Shown piece after piece: positions 27,777 through 36,976 of a stretch of 64,000 nucleotides of DNA. The position numbers and the translations under genes were made by a program. The DNA is from Candidatus Mediterraneibacter avicola. Lineage in GTDB: Bacteria > Bacillota > Clostridia > Lachnospirales > Lachnospiraceae. Within the stretch, counting starts at the first letter, position 1. Each line of letters opens with the position of its first letter. Below the pieces are notes generated by a model. It did no database searches. It saw only the letters and a program-made list of their open reading frames with translations, and had not been told where the DNA came from. The stretch is from contig DXDR01000093.1 of the NCBI GenBank assembly GCA_019115385.1, positions 20,748-84,747 on the forward strand, in the 5' to 3' direction.

Positions 27777-29406
27777 CCTGCTGTCCTTTCTGATTTTTAT
27801 GTCCTGCCCGATACTCTCTCGGACTGCAGCCCTGGGTCTTTTTAAACACAAAGCTGAAGTAATGGGAATCTTTGTATCCCACTTCCTGAGCGATATCTCC
27901 TGCAGATTTGTTTGTATTCTTCAGGAGTTTTTTTGCCTTTTCCATACGCTTTGCGGTGATATATTCCACAAAAGTCTTTTTCATGTTCTGGCTGAACACT
28001 GTGCTGAGATAGTTGGCGCTGACAAACAGCTTTGCCGCCGCCTGGTTGAGGGACATAGATTCTTTGTCGTAGTTCTCGTCAATATACTCCAATGCTCTTT
28101 TAAGTATCTTCCGGTTCTGGTTTGTGCTCTCCTGATCCCGAAGACTGATTGCTGTCTCAAGCATATCCAGAAAATATTCCGGCACTTCAGAGGCTTCCAT
28201 ATTCATATCCTGGGTATGGTTTCCCACCTGCTCCATAAATTCTTCTTTGGGTACCCCGATGGACTCTGCATAAGCGAGTATGGTAAACCGTATATTAAGC
28301 ACAACATAGGCACGAAACATTCTGGATTTTAACGGCTCTTTGATCCTGTCCAGATAGGTTTCCACAAAATCATGGATCTCATTGCTGCTCCCTTTCACCA
28401 GAAAGTCTCTGATGATCTCCTGCGACATGGCGGAGGATTCCACCCCTTCTATCCTGTTTTCTTCCCTTGTAGTCAGATAATCGCCCAGTGTTGCCGATGA
28501 CAGGATGTGCAGATTTGGCACGATAAACCGATAGGCCAGATAATGGTTTACATCCTGATAACAGGCAGGCAGCATACTCAGACGCTCTACCGGACTGCCG
28601 GTAGCCACATACCAGTCCAGGTGCTCCTCCTCCGGGGCGCACAGGCTGCGGATATGCTCCACGCCTTTCTCAGTCCAGTCTTTTATCTGTTCTTCCTCTG
28701 CCTTGACGAGCACTCCATTGCAGTTGGCATTCCAGCGGAAAAGAATATACTGGGGATGCCTTAGAAAGAAATGGAATACTTCATCCTGTTTTCGCATAAA
28801 ATTCTCCGCACGTTCCTCCGAAACTGATGCTCCTTTTTCCTGAAGGTAAAAAAACAGCAGATTATAGCAGGGTGCGGTTATCTCGAGAGACAGTCTGGAC
28901 GCCTCCTCGTAAATCTCCTGCACCGGCATGTCCCCGCCCAGCAGCCGTTCCATAAAACGTCTGCGGGAGAACTGTTCGTATACGTGCATTTCACTCTGGA
29001 ACTGCGCCTGGTAATCGTTCTGCACCATATCCTGCTCGATTTTCTCCTTGAGTTCCAGCAAAGTTTTCTTCATCATCAAACGCGTGATCGGCTTGAGGAG
29101 ATACTGATCAACCCCTACTTCTATCGCTTTTCGGGCATACTCGAAATCGTCGTATCCGCTGATGATCACAATCTTTGTCCGCGGAAACTCCTCGCTGACG
29201 ATCTTACTCAGAGACAGCCCGTCCATGAACGGCATTTTGATATCTGTGATCAGCACATCCGGCCTGGTCTTTCGGATCATGGGCAGGGCCATCTCCCCGT
29301 CCGCCGCTTCTCCCACAAACCGGAACCCATACTGTTCCCACGGAATTTTGTCCCTCAGTCCATCCCTGATCACACTTTCATCTTCCACAAGAAACACTTT
29401 TAACAT
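27763..29406 (-). CDS. AraC-type response regulator of the sugar-sensing three-component system
   Basis: A cytoplasmic transcription activator of the YesN class. The receiver domain (1-120) has acidic pocket EDE (8-10), phospho-acceptor Asp55 in LITDIKMP and Lys105 in LLKPIT. A long linker follows, then a C-terminal AraC DNA-binding domain with two helix-turn-helix units (LNQAAAKLFVSANYLSTVF and IAQEVGYKDSHYFSFVFKK). The ATG at 29406 has AGGAG 10 bases upstream; a GTG at 29424 is also open but has no site. It follows the sugar-binding lipoprotein by 18 bases and the kinase before that, so the three are one operon. By analogy with the AraPST system of Geobacillus and XylFII-LytS-YesN of clostridia, it should activate sugar import or hydrolysis genes. 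Confidence 0.9.
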   Translation of the reverse strand: MLKVFLVEDESVIRDGLRDKIPWEQYGFRFVGEAADGEMALPMIRKTRPDVLITDIKMPFMDGLSLSKIVSEEFPRTKIVIISGYDDFEYARKAIEVGVDQYLLKPITRLMMKKTLLELKEKIEQDMVQNDYQAQFQSEMHVYEQFSRRRFMERLLGGDMPVQEIYEEASRLSLEITAPCYNLLFFYLQEKGASVSEERAENFMRKQDEVFHFFLRHPQYILFRWNANCNGVLVKAEEEQIKDWTEKGVEHIRSLCAPEEEHLDWYVATGSPVERLSMLPACYQDVNHYLAYRFIVPNLHILSSATLGDYLTTREENRIEGVESSAMSQEIIRDFLVKGSSNEIHDFVETYLDRIKEPLKSRMFRAYVVLNIRFTILAYAESIGVPKEEFMEQVGNHTQDMNMEASEVPEYFLDMLETAISLRDQESTNQNRKILKRALEYIDENYDKESMSLNQAAAKLFVSANYLSTVFSQNMKKTFVEYITAKRMEKAKKLLKNTNKSAGDIAQEVGYKDSHYFSFVFKKTQGCSPREYRAGHKNQKGQQGESL

Positions 29407-29424
29407 TTTCCCATCTCCTGACAC

Positions 29425-30456
29425 TTAATAACTTCTGTCGTTGATATAATGTCCCACATTTTCCTGAGTGAATATTTTTTCATATACATAGTAGTCCCGC
29501 TCTATGGTACCACCGTTTTCCAGCATCCGGATCACGCTCTCCACCGCCGGCCCCTGCTCGGGATTGCACTCGATATCTACATTAATATCCCCCGTCTGCA
29601 CCCGCTCCAGCGCAGATTTTACAGCATCGAAAGAAATAACAATAACATCGCCGTCCACGCCGGTAGTGATCCCGTTTTCCTCAAATACATCCAGCGCTCC
29701 AAATGTCATATCGTCGTTCTGGGATACCAGCACGTCAATGTCGTCATATTGCTTTACGATCCTGCGCATTTCTTCTCTCGCTTTTGTAGTCGTGTAATCA
29801 GCGCCGGTCTGTTCCAGAATGTTCCAGTTATCATGCCGGGCCGCTATTTCTTCAAAACCTTCCGTCCGTCCAATGGTGGAAGTGGCTCCGTTTGTTCCCT
29901 GGAGGACTACAATGTTGATCTCCTCGTCGGAACGCCCCTGCTCTTCCAGATAATCCTCAAGCCACAGGCCGGCATTTTCACCTTCTGCCCGAAAATCCGA
30001 CCCGACTCTTGTCACATAGAGGGATTCGTCTTCAACTTTCAGCCCCCGGTCCATTACAATGACCGGTATCCCAGCATCTCTGGCTTCTTCAAGGACCACG
30101 TCCCAGCCGCTTTCTTCAATGGGAGAAAATACGATATAGTCTACTTGCTGGGATATAAAGCTTCGGATAGCCTTGATCTGGTTTTCCTGTTTCTGTCTTG
30201 CATTGTCAAAGACCAGAAGATAACCGTTTTCTCTTGTAAATGTCTCCTCTATAGACGTGGTGTTGGCCGTTCTCCACATGGACTCGCTGCCCAGCTGAGA
30301 TACCCCCACTACGATCAGATCTTCGTCCGACGATGTCTCGCCTCCTGTATCGTCCACCTCAAATTGTTTCCCGCAGCCTCCCAGCAGGAGCAGAAAAATC
30401 ATTGCCGCCGCTGTCATTCTGATGCGTTTTTTTCCTCTGCATTTCCTGTGACGCAT
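29425..30456 (-). CDS. YtfQ-like sugar-binding lipoprotein of the sensor system
   Basis: An extracytoplasmic sugar-binding lipoprotein placed between the kinase and response-regulator genes. The lipobox LLGGC has its cysteine at 28 and follows a basic start. The binding domain carries DESLYVTRVGSDFRAEG, LQGTNGATSTIGR and SQNDDMTFGALD, close to YtfQ of E. coli, which binds galactofuranose. The ATG at 30456 has GGGAGG 8-9 bases upstream; the longer frame would overlap the kinase stop. There is no permease or ATPase next to it, so presenting sugar to the kinase sensor domain, as AraP does, is more likely than transport. It is a paralog of the importer protein at 1816-2808. Confidence 0.85.
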   Translation of the reverse strand: MRHRKCRGKKRIRMTAAAMIFLLLLGGCGKQFEVDDTGGETSSDEDLIVVGVSQLGSESMWRTANTTSIEETFTRENGYLLVFDNARQKQENQIKAIRSFISQQVDYIVFSPIEESGWDVVLEEARDAGIPVIVMDRGLKVEDESLYVTRVGSDFRAEGENAGLWLEDYLEEQGRSDEEINIVVLQGTNGATSTIGRTEGFEEIAARHDNWNILEQTGADYTTTKAREEMRRIVKQYDDIDVLVSQNDDMTFGALDVFEENGITTGVDGDVIVISFDAVKSALERVQTGDINVDIECNPEQGPAVESVIRMLENGGTIERDYYVYEKIFTQENVGHYINDRSY

Positions 30457-30491
30457 TCCGTCTTCCTCCCTTTCTCTGTCTGCTGCGCTTT

Positions 30492-32045
30492 TCATGCTTT
30501 TTGCTGTATCTTACTTCCTTCAGTGTTTTCCCGGTTTCCGCCCCTGTCTGGATTTTCCTGTGCGTTGAGCATGGCGGGGATCCTGATCTCTACGACTGTC
30601 CCTCTCCCTTTATGCGAAACGACGGAAAGGCCGTATTCTTCACCAAAGTACATCCGTATCCTCTCGTTTACATTTGCAAGGCCAAAGCCTTTCTCTGTCT
30701 CCTTGCAGGGACGCCCGATCTCTCTGCGCAGTTCTTCCAATTCTTCTGTATCCATGCCTGCGCCGTCGTCTCCGACCAAAAACCGGATCGCGTCTCCGTC
30801 TTTTTCTCCTTTGATATGGATGAATCCTTTGCTCCTCTTGCGTTTGATGCCGTGATAAAGAGCATTTTCTACCACCGGCTGAAGGGTGAGTTTCAGAATC
30901 TGGTAGTTGTAGATAGCCGGATCGATCTGGATGCTGTATTCCATAATGTCATGGTAACGCATCTCCTGTATCTCCAGGTAACTGCTGATATGCTGTTCCT
31001 CTTCCCTGATCGAGATGAACTCTTTTCCTTTGCTCAGTACCTGGCGGAAAAAATTGGATAATGCAACTACCATAGTTACCGCCTGATCCGGTTCATTTCC
31101 CTCAATCTGCCATACAATCGTATCCAGCGTATTGTAGAGGAAATGCGGATTGATCTGTTCCTGCAAAAGCCTGAGATCGGTTTTTCTGATCTTCTGCTCA
31201 TCTTCCTTGATCTTGCTGATCATAACCTGCATATTGCCGGCCATATAGTTAAAGCCGTCGGCCAGAACCTCGATCTCATCTTTAGAAGTCACTTCCGCCC
31301 GGGCACTGAAATCTCCCTCCGCCACCTTTTTTGTAGCCTTGTTCAGTTCTTTGAGCGGCCGGATAATGCCGGAAGTGATCAGGAGCGCAGCTATCGTCAC
31401 GCCCACGATCAAAACGGCAAGCACGATCCCACATGCAACCATAAATCCCCGGATCTGCACGTTCAATTCATCTGTCACTTCTTCCATGCTCTGAGTCTGG
31501 TAGTAGATATAATACTGGATGTCGTCCTGCACCAGCTCGGTAAGAACGTAAATATTATTTTCCAGATTTTCAATATTATCATCGTATGTACCGCCCGCGT
31601 TGATGCTCTCCACAATATCATCCACTCTCTTTTCCAGTGTATCGATATTGCGCAGCAGGCTGGCCAGCCATACCCGGCTCTCACTGTCCGTGGTGACGCC
31701 CATCAGCTCGGTAAACGCACTGCGCAGATCATTGATCAGCGCATAAGGATCTTTCAGTTTCTCATCCTCCGAGATATTGTCGAATGTCACATAGCCCACA
31801 ACCAGCTTGTACATACTTTCATCCATCTCTTCTTTAAAATTCAGGTTATAGTTATTCGCGATTGTAATATCCCGCACAATCTTATCATAAACCTGGCTGT
31901 AATTAGCCATCGAGGCAAGCAGATACACCAGCATGACCACAAACGGCAGCGCCGCGACCGCAGCCAGCACCAGGATCTTATGCTTTATCGAAAAACCCCT
32001 GCTGCCTTTTCCCGATTTTTTATGAATAAACCAGCCTTTCCTCAT
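30492..32045 (-). CDS. Sensor histidine kinase, LytS/YesM-type
   Basis: A membrane sensor kinase of about 517 residues. One transmembrane helix near 22-45, an extracytoplasmic region of about 150 residues, a second helix (GIVLAVLIVGVTIAALLI), a HAMP linker (IIRPLKELNKATKKVAEGD), the His_kinase domain with phospho-acceptor His301 in QINPHFLYNTL, and an ATPase domain with N-box QPVVENALYHG, DDGAGMD and GFGLANVNERI. The ATG at 32045 has AAAGGGTGG upstream; a GTG at 32075 is the alternative. It is the first gene of the kinase, sugar-binding protein, regulator operon, with a clear promoter at 32108-32136. The extracellular domain has no family I recognise and presumably touches the lipoprotein. 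Confidence 0.9.
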   Translation of the reverse strand: MRKGWFIHKKSGKGSRGFSIKHKILVLAAVAALPFVVMLVYLLASMANYSQVYDKIVRDITIANNYNLNFKEEMDESMYKLVVGYVTFDNISEDEKLKDPYALINDLRSAFTELMGVTTDSESRVWLASLLRNIDTLEKRVDDIVESINAGGTYDDNIENLENNIYVLTELVQDDIQYYIYYQTQSMEEVTDELNVQIRGFMVACGIVLAVLIVGVTIAALLITSGIIRPLKELNKATKKVAEGDFSARAEVTSKDEIEVLADGFNYMAGNMQVMISKIKEDEQKIRKTDLRLLQEQINPHFLYNTLDTIVWQIEGNEPDQAVTMVVALSNFFRQVLSKGKEFISIREEEQHISSYLEIQEMRYHDIMEYSIQIDPAIYNYQILKLTLQPVVENALYHGIKRKRSKGFIHIKGEKDGDAIRFLVGDDGAGMDTEELEELRREIGRPCKETEKGFGLANVNERIRMYFGEEYGLSVVSHKGRGTVVEIRIPAMLNAQENPDRGGNRENTEGSKIQQKA

Positions 32046-32107
32046 CGCCAACCACCCTTTGTCCATCTCAAACACCCGTTCCTGTGTTTCACCGCATTTT
32101 GTCTATA

Positions 32108-32136
32108 AGTATAACATTTTGGCGAAAAGGTTACAA
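32108..32136 (-). promoter_or_regulatory. Promoter of the three-component operon
   Basis: TTGTAA (32131-32136) and TATACT (32108-32113) on the minus strand with a 17-base spacer, about 60 bases before the kinase start. Confidence 0.65.
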
Positions 32137-32146
32137 CGTATTTTTA

Positions 32147-32219
32147 AAAGGGGTCAGGCCCCTTTTACGCAAGTTTTCTGAATATTCCAACGACTCTGTC
32201 AAAAGGGGCCTGACCCCTG
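32147..32219. repeat. Inverted pair of GGGG-centred palindromic repeats
   Basis: AAAAGGGGTCAGGCCCCTTTT at 32147-32167 is followed by ACGCAAGTTTTCTGAA. An inverted copy, GTCAAAAGGGGCCTGACCCC, lies at 32199-32218. Together they form a two-unit element of the REP/BIME type between the divergent kinase and GH31 genes. The unit is the same as at 3231, 5785 and 54371. Confidence 0.7.
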
Positions 32220-32276
32220 GCAGTATTGTACAATTTTTCTGCAAGTATGCTGCAAGCTTTTTTCTATCTGTATCTG

Positions 32277-32282
32277 TATAAT
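32277..32282 (+). promoter_or_regulatory. Candidate -10 of the GH31 gene
   Basis: TATAAT 42 bases before the start codon; no good -35 at 16-18 bases. The gene has an AGGAGG ribosome site 8 bases before its ATG. Confidence 0.4.
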
Positions 32283-32323
32283 CAGTTTATAAGCAATGGG
32301 GAATCATTTTAGGAGGTTTTGTT

Positions 32324-34336
32324 ATGGTACGGAAGTTTGTTTATGGCGAGCCTTTTGATACGGATGCGGTTACGGTTTCTTTTCCGGCTGAGGAAGGGAG
32401 GCCGGCTTACGGCAGTGTCAGCACAGAGCGGGGCTTTTGTTTTTCTTACTGTATGGATGCAGATGATATTGTGTTTGGCCTGGGTGAGGCCAACAGAGGG
32501 ATAAATAAGCGGGGCTGGCGGTTTGTCAGCGACTGTACGGATGACCCTGAGCATACGGAGGAGAAGGTGTCTCTGTACGGAGCCCACAATTTTATCGTCG
32601 TTTCCGGGAAAGAGACGTTCGGGCTGTTTGTGGACTATCCCGCCGCCCTTACCTTCGATATCGGGTATACGCAGCAGGATATGTTATATATATCCTGCGA
32701 CCATGCGGACCTGAATCTGTACGTTATCAGCGGAGATTCTCCTTATGATATTGTAAAGCAGTTCCGCCGGATAATCGGGCAAAGCTATATTCCGCCAAAA
32801 TTTGCTTTTGGTTTCGGGCAGAGCCGCTGGGGCTATAAGACCCCGGAAGACTTTGAGCGGGTGGCGCAAGGCTACCGGGAAAATCACCTGCCTCTGGACA
32901 TGATCTATATGGATATCGACTATATGGATTCCTACAAGGATTTTACTGTCAGCAGTGAATTTGAAGATTTTTCTGATTTTGTACAGAGGATGAAGGAGCA
33001 GCATATCCGCCTTATACCGATCATTGACGCAGGAGTGAAGATCGAGGAAGGCTACGATGTATATGAGGAAGGCGTAAAAAACCGCTATTTCTGTCAAAGA
33101 GAGGACGGCACTGACTTTGTGGCGGCAGTTTGGCCGGGTGACACTCACTTCCCGGATGTCCTTGATCCTGAAGCCAGAAAATGGTTCGGGGACAAATACC
33201 GTTTTCTCACAGACCAGGGCATCGAGGGATTCTGGAACGATATGAACGAGCCGGCCATCTTTTATTCCAGCGAGGGTCTGGCTGAGGCAAAAGATATGGC
33301 ACGCCGGTTTGCCAAGACCGGAAACGGCCGATGGGACGGAAACGACGAGTCGGCCGCAGGCGTGTGGCAGCTCGGCGACAAGCTGAAGAGCCTGGCAAAC
33401 AGTCCGTCGGACTATGCACGCTTTTACCACAATATAAACGGCAAGAAAGTCCGCCATGACAGAGTTCATAATCTGTACGGTTTTAATATGACGCGGGCCG
33501 CAGGGGAGGCATTTGACCGGATCGATCCTGACAGACGTTTCCTGATGTTCTCCCGCTCCTCCTACATCGGAATGCACCGGTATGGGGGCGTCTGGACCGG
33601 GGACAACCGTTCCTGGTGGCAGCACATCCTCTTAAATCTTAAGATGATGCCATCCCTTAATATGTGCGGCTTCCTCTATACCGGAGCTGACCTGGGCGGC
33701 TTTGGCGCAGACACGACAAGAGACCTTGTCCTGCGCCACACAGCCCTGGGGATATTTACCCCGCTGATGCGGAACCACTCCGCCCTGGGGACAAGAGATC
33801 AGGAATGCTATCAGTTTGAGCAGACGGAGGATTTCCGGCATCTGCTGGGCGTGAGATACCGCCTGCTGCCCTACCTGTACAGCGAGTACATGAAAGCGGC
33901 TCTCACGGACGATATGTACTTTAAACCTCTGGCCTTTGTGTACCCGGAGGATAAGATGGCTGTCCGCGTGGAAGATCAGCTTATTCTTGGAAATGAGATC
34001 ATGATCGCCCCGGTTTACGAGCAGAACGCGATCGGCCGCTATGTATATCTGCCGGAAGAAATGATGTTCGTCAAATTCATGCCGGACGGCTCTCTCAGCG
34101 AAAAAATCCTGGAAAGAGGCGTCCACTATGTGGAGATTGCCCTGAATGAAGCGCCCCTCTTTATCCGCTCCGGGAAATGCATCCCTGTAGCAGGGGCTGC
34201 CGAGTACGTAGATGCAGTGGATAAAGAACATCTTGAGCTGGTGGGATATGAAGGCGCAGAATATGTGCTCTATGATGACGATGGAGTGCATAAGGATTAT
34301 GATATGGAGAAGAACTGCCGGATATTAAAGAAATAG
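32324..34336 (+). CDS. GH31 alpha-glucosidase, intracellular
   Basis: A cytoplasmic retaining alpha-glucosidase of 670 residues, without signal peptide, that should remove terminal alpha-glucose from short oligosaccharides (isomaltose- or maltose-type). The (beta/alpha)8 barrel has nucleophile Asp306 in FWNDMNEP and acid/base Asp427 in WTGDNRSWW; the N-terminal beta-sandwich contains FGLGEANRGINKRG. It closely resembles the structurally studied alpha-glucosidase of Ruminococcus (Blautia) obeum as I recall it, which prefers alpha-1,6 links. AGGAGG lies 8 bases before the ATG. It is divergent from the sensor operon with a repeat pair between, and is probably a single-gene transcript. A link to the arabinose locus is not evident. 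Confidence 0.93.
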   Translation: MVRKFVYGEPFDTDAVTVSFPAEEGRPAYGSVSTERGFCFSYCMDADDIVFGLGEANRGINKRGWRFVSDCTDDPEHTEEKVSLYGAHNFIVVSGKETFGLFVDYPAALTFDIGYTQQDMLYISCDHADLNLYVISGDSPYDIVKQFRRIIGQSYIPPKFAFGFGQSRWGYKTPEDFERVAQGYRENHLPLDMIYMDIDYMDSYKDFTVSSEFEDFSDFVQRMKEQHIRLIPIIDAGVKIEEGYDVYEEGVKNRYFCQREDGTDFVAAVWPGDTHFPDVLDPEARKWFGDKYRFLTDQGIEGFWNDMNEPAIFYSSEGLAEAKDMARRFAKTGNGRWDGNDESAAGVWQLGDKLKSLANSPSDYARFYHNINGKKVRHDRVHNLYGFNMTRAAGEAFDRIDPDRRFLMFSRSSYIGMHRYGGVWTGDNRSWWQHILLNLKMMPSLNMCGFLYTGADLGGFGADTTRDLVLRHTALGIFTPLMRNHSALGTRDQECYQFEQTEDFRHLLGVRYRLLPYLYSEYMKAALTDDMYFKPLAFVYPEDKMAVRVEDQLILGNEIMIAPVYEQNAIGRYVYLPEEMMFVKFMPDGSLSEKILERGVHYVEIALNEAPLFIRSGKCIPVAGAAEYVDAVDKEHLELVGYEGAEYVLYDDDGVHKDYDMEKNCRILKK

Positions 34337-34342
34337 TCTGAC

Positions 34343-34401
34343 AAAAAACGGGGCAGGGAAATGCAGGATAAAAAGGAAAATCCTGCTTTTCTCTGTCCCG
34401 T
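34343..34401 (-). terminator. Terminator between the GH31 and AEC permease genes
   Basis: A 22-base-pair stem (34348-34369 with 34380-34401, two G-T pairs and one mismatch). On the minus strand it is followed by a TTTTTT run, so it serves mainly the permease/pyruvate kinase operon, but it lies just after both convergent genes. Confidence 0.8.
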
Positions 34402-34420
34402 TCATAATACTCCATGCATT

Positions 34421-35365
34421 TTACACCAATCCCATACTGCGCAGGATGTACAGCCATCCTGTCATGGTAAATGCGCTGAACAATGTAGTGAGCATGACCA
34501 CACTGGATGTCAGCACGCCTTCGTGGCCCATGTTCCGCGCCATCACGTAACAGCTCACTGTTGTGGCGGAGCTGAGCATAACAAGAATAGCCACCAATTC
34601 TTCCCTGCGGAAACCGAGCCATACTGCAAGAGGGAGAAAAAGCGCCGCGAACAGCACCAGCTTCATCGCCGATGCAGCCACTGCGGGCTTCGCTTTTCCA
34701 AACGCTTTTTTCAGGTCAAAGCTTGCCCCCATCGCCATCAGCCCCAGCGGTGTGGCAGTAGTTCCCACGTCTGAGACCATCTTTTCCAGAACGGAGGGCA
34801 GGGGGATCCTGAGAGCAGACCACAAAAGGCCCGCTGCGATTCCCAGGATGATCGGATTTGTGGCAATTCCTTTCAATGTCGCCTTCCACACTCCACGGTC
34901 AAGTTTTTTTCTCTCCGGCTGAAAAAAAGAAAGGACAACCACCGCCATCACGTTATAGAGCGGCACGCTGCCGATGATCATCAGCGGAGCCATCCCGGCA
35001 TTCCCGTAAATGTTCTGGATAAATGCGATTCCCAGAAGCGCCGCGCTGCTCCGGTAGGACGCCTGGATAAACTCCCCCTGGATGCTTCTGTCCCGCCATA
35101 AAAAGGAGACTGCCGCCGCCAGAGCGATGCTCACCAACGTAGCTCCAAAGCAGAACAGCACGAACTTCATGTTCCACACCTGGGAGAAATCTACCGTTGA
35201 CAGATCCTCGAAGAGCAGCGCCGGCAGCGGCACAAGAAATACAAATTTATTCATTTTCGACGCAAATACGTCGTCGATCACTCCCAGCTTTCTGAGTGCA
35301 AATCCCAACACCATCAAAAGGAATATGGGAACCGTTGCATTCAGGCTGAAAATCAGATTCTCCAT
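34421..35365 (-). CDS. AEC-family (auxin efflux carrier-like) transporter
   Basis: A membrane protein of 314 residues with about ten hydrophobic helices and the AEC-family layout: two five-helix halves, an N-terminal LMVLGFALRKLGVID motif and a basic cytoplasmic loop (FFQPERKKLDRGVWK) in the middle. Members carry malate, lactate or other organic acids in bacteria; the substrate cannot be told here. It starts 9 bases after the pyruvate kinase stop, so the two are co-transcribed, which makes an organic acid linked to glycolysis an attractive guess. A strong terminator follows. Confidence 0.85.
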   Translation of the reverse strand: MENLIFSLNATVPIFLLMVLGFALRKLGVIDDVFASKMNKFVFLVPLPALLFEDLSTVDFSQVWNMKFVLFCFGATLVSIALAAAVSFLWRDRSIQGEFIQASYRSSAALLGIAFIQNIYGNAGMAPLMIIGSVPLYNVMAVVVLSFFQPERKKLDRGVWKATLKGIATNPIILGIAAGLLWSALRIPLPSVLEKMVSDVGTTATPLGLMAMGASFDLKKAFGKAKPAVAASAMKLVLFAALFLPLAVWLGFRREELVAILVMLSSATTVSCYVMARNMGHEGVLTSSVVMLTTLFSAFTMTGWLYILRSMGLV

Positions 35366-35374
35366 AGCTGTCTG

Positions 35375-36796
35375 TTATTCGCCTACGATACATACCCGGA
35401 TCAGATTTGTCCGTCCCGGGATTCCAAGCGGAATACCTCCTGTAAACACGATTTTATCTCCCTCTTCCACAACACCGTGGGCCTGCGCCGCCTCAATGGC
35501 ACGCAGGCAGAGGATTTCCGAACTGTACTCCTCTCTGATCTTAAGAGGAAGGATCCCCCAGGACAGATTCATCTGCCGGTATACCTTTTCCGAACTGGAG
35601 CAGCCCGCAATGAGACACTCCGGGCGGTACTTGGAGATCATACGCGCAGTGTTTCCCGTCTTGCTCACCGCCAGGATCGCGTTCGCTTTCAGATCTATGG
35701 CAGTCATGCAGGTTGCATGAGAAATAGCGTTTGTGATATCAGGATCCTCAGCCCGCTCTCTTCTGCGGAATATGGCGTTATAGTCAATGTTGCCCTCCAT
35801 ATGGACAGCGATCTTTACCATCATCTTCACGGCCTCCACCGGATATTTCCCCGCAGCGGTCTCGCCGGAGAGCATGATGGCGCTGGTTCCCTGGGCGATG
35901 GCATTAGCCACATCCGTCGCCTCGGCGCGGGTAGGCCTGGGATGGATCATCATGGAATCCAGCATCTGAGTTGCAGTAATGACAACCTTGCCCGCCTCGT
36001 ACACTTTCTCAATGATCTGCTGCTGGATGATCGGCACATGTTCCAGAGGGATCTCCACGCCCATATCGCCTCTGGCGATCATGATGCCGTCGGCCTCTCT
36101 GATGATCGCGTCGATATTATCCACGCCCTGCTGGTTCTCGATCTTTGCGATAATATTGATGGACTGGCCTCCGTTGCCGTTGAGCAGTTCCCGCATCTCC
36201 CGCACGTCGTCCGCCGTCCTGGTAAAGGATGCTGCCACAAAATCAAAGTCTTCCTGGATGCCGAACAGAAGATCCTCCCGGTCTTTCGGGCTGATAAAAG
36301 GCATCTTCAGTTCCACGCCGGGCACGTTGACCCCTTTGTGATCCGAGATATCGCCTCCGTTCTTTACGATGCAGATAATATCCCGGTCCACGATCTCAAC
36401 AACCTCCATCCCAACCAGGCCGTCATCGATCAGGATGGAATCTCCGGGTTTTACATCTTTATACAGATCTTTGTACGAGATTGAGACCCGTTCCTGTGTA
36501 CCCTCGATATCATCATTGACAAGAATGAATTTCTGTCCGTCTTCCAGTATGATCTTATGCTCTTTAAAGCAGCCGATGCGGATTTCCGGCCCTTTGGTAT
36601 CGAGCAGCGCGGCGATGGGCCTGTCGAACTGCCGCCGCAGCGTCTTCAGCTTCTCCAGACGCCCTTTCTGCTCTTCGTGGGTTCCATGGGAAAAATTAAA
36701 CCGGGCCACATCCATCCCCTCCCGGATGAGCGCCTCCATGATCCCTTCCCTGTCAGTTGCAGGGCCTAACGTACAAATAATCTTTGTTTTTCTCAT
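35375..36796 (-). CDS. pyk: Pyruvate kinase
   Basis: Cytoplasmic glycolytic enzyme that makes ATP and pyruvate from phosphoenolpyruvate and ADP. It has 473 residues: N-terminal KIICTLGPATD, FNFSHGTHEEQ, DTKGPEIRIG, the active-site stretch IIAKIENQQGVDNID and IARGDMGVEIP, MLDSMMIHPRPTRAEATDVANAI, and a C-terminal domain ending IRVCIVGE. There is no extra C-terminal PEP-utiliser domain of the kind Bacillus pyruvate kinases carry. The ATG at 36796 has AAAGGA 8 bases upstream; the frame to 36853 lacks a site. It heads a two-gene operon with the AEC transporter behind an extended -10 promoter at 36911. Confidence 0.97.
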   Translation of the reverse strand: MRKTKIICTLGPATDREGIMEALIREGMDVARFNFSHGTHEEQKGRLEKLKTLRRQFDRPIAALLDTKGPEIRIGCFKEHKIILEDGQKFILVNDDIEGTQERVSISYKDLYKDVKPGDSILIDDGLVGMEVVEIVDRDIICIVKNGGDISDHKGVNVPGVELKMPFISPKDREDLLFGIQEDFDFVAASFTRTADDVREMRELLNGNGGQSINIIAKIENQQGVDNIDAIIREADGIMIARGDMGVEIPLEHVPIIQQQIIEKVYEAGKVVITATQMLDSMMIHPRPTRAEATDVANAIAQGTSAIMLSGETAAGKYPVEAVKMMVKIAVHMEGNIDYNAIFRRRERAEDPDITNAISHATCMTAIDLKANAILAVSKTGNTARMISKYRPECLIAGCSSSEKVYRQMNLSWGILPLKIREEYSSEILCLRAIEAAQAHGVVEEGDKIVFTGGIPLGIPGRTNLIRVCIVGE

Positions 36797-36910
36797 AATA
36801 TTTCCTTTCCGGATAACTCCTTGCTTTGATAAACGGCACACTCGAAAAAGCATTCTGCACGATTGATCCAGTTATTTTGCGAACGCTGTACCAGGTGAAC
36901 TGCTAAACTC

Positions 36911-36919
36911 ATTATAACA
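36911..36919 (-). promoter_or_regulatory. Extended -10 promoter of pyk
   Basis: TGTTATAAT on the minus strand, that is TG, one base, then TATAAT (36911-36916), with only a weak -35. The leader is about 110 bases and shows no recognised riboswitch. Confidence 0.55.
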
Positions 36920-36976
36920 CTTCCCCAAAGGCAGCACCAGAAAGAATTCTGTAAAATCATTCAGCCGCCGCGGGGA

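Noticed and set aside
29449..30855. Plus-strand open frame of 468 codons
   Set aside because: Antisense to the sensor lipoprotein and kinase genes, which have clear domains; composition is typical of a shadow.
35477..36484. Plus-strand open frame of 335 codons over pyruvate kinase
   Set aside because: Antisense shadow of a well-supported conserved gene; no ribosome site and no family resemblance.
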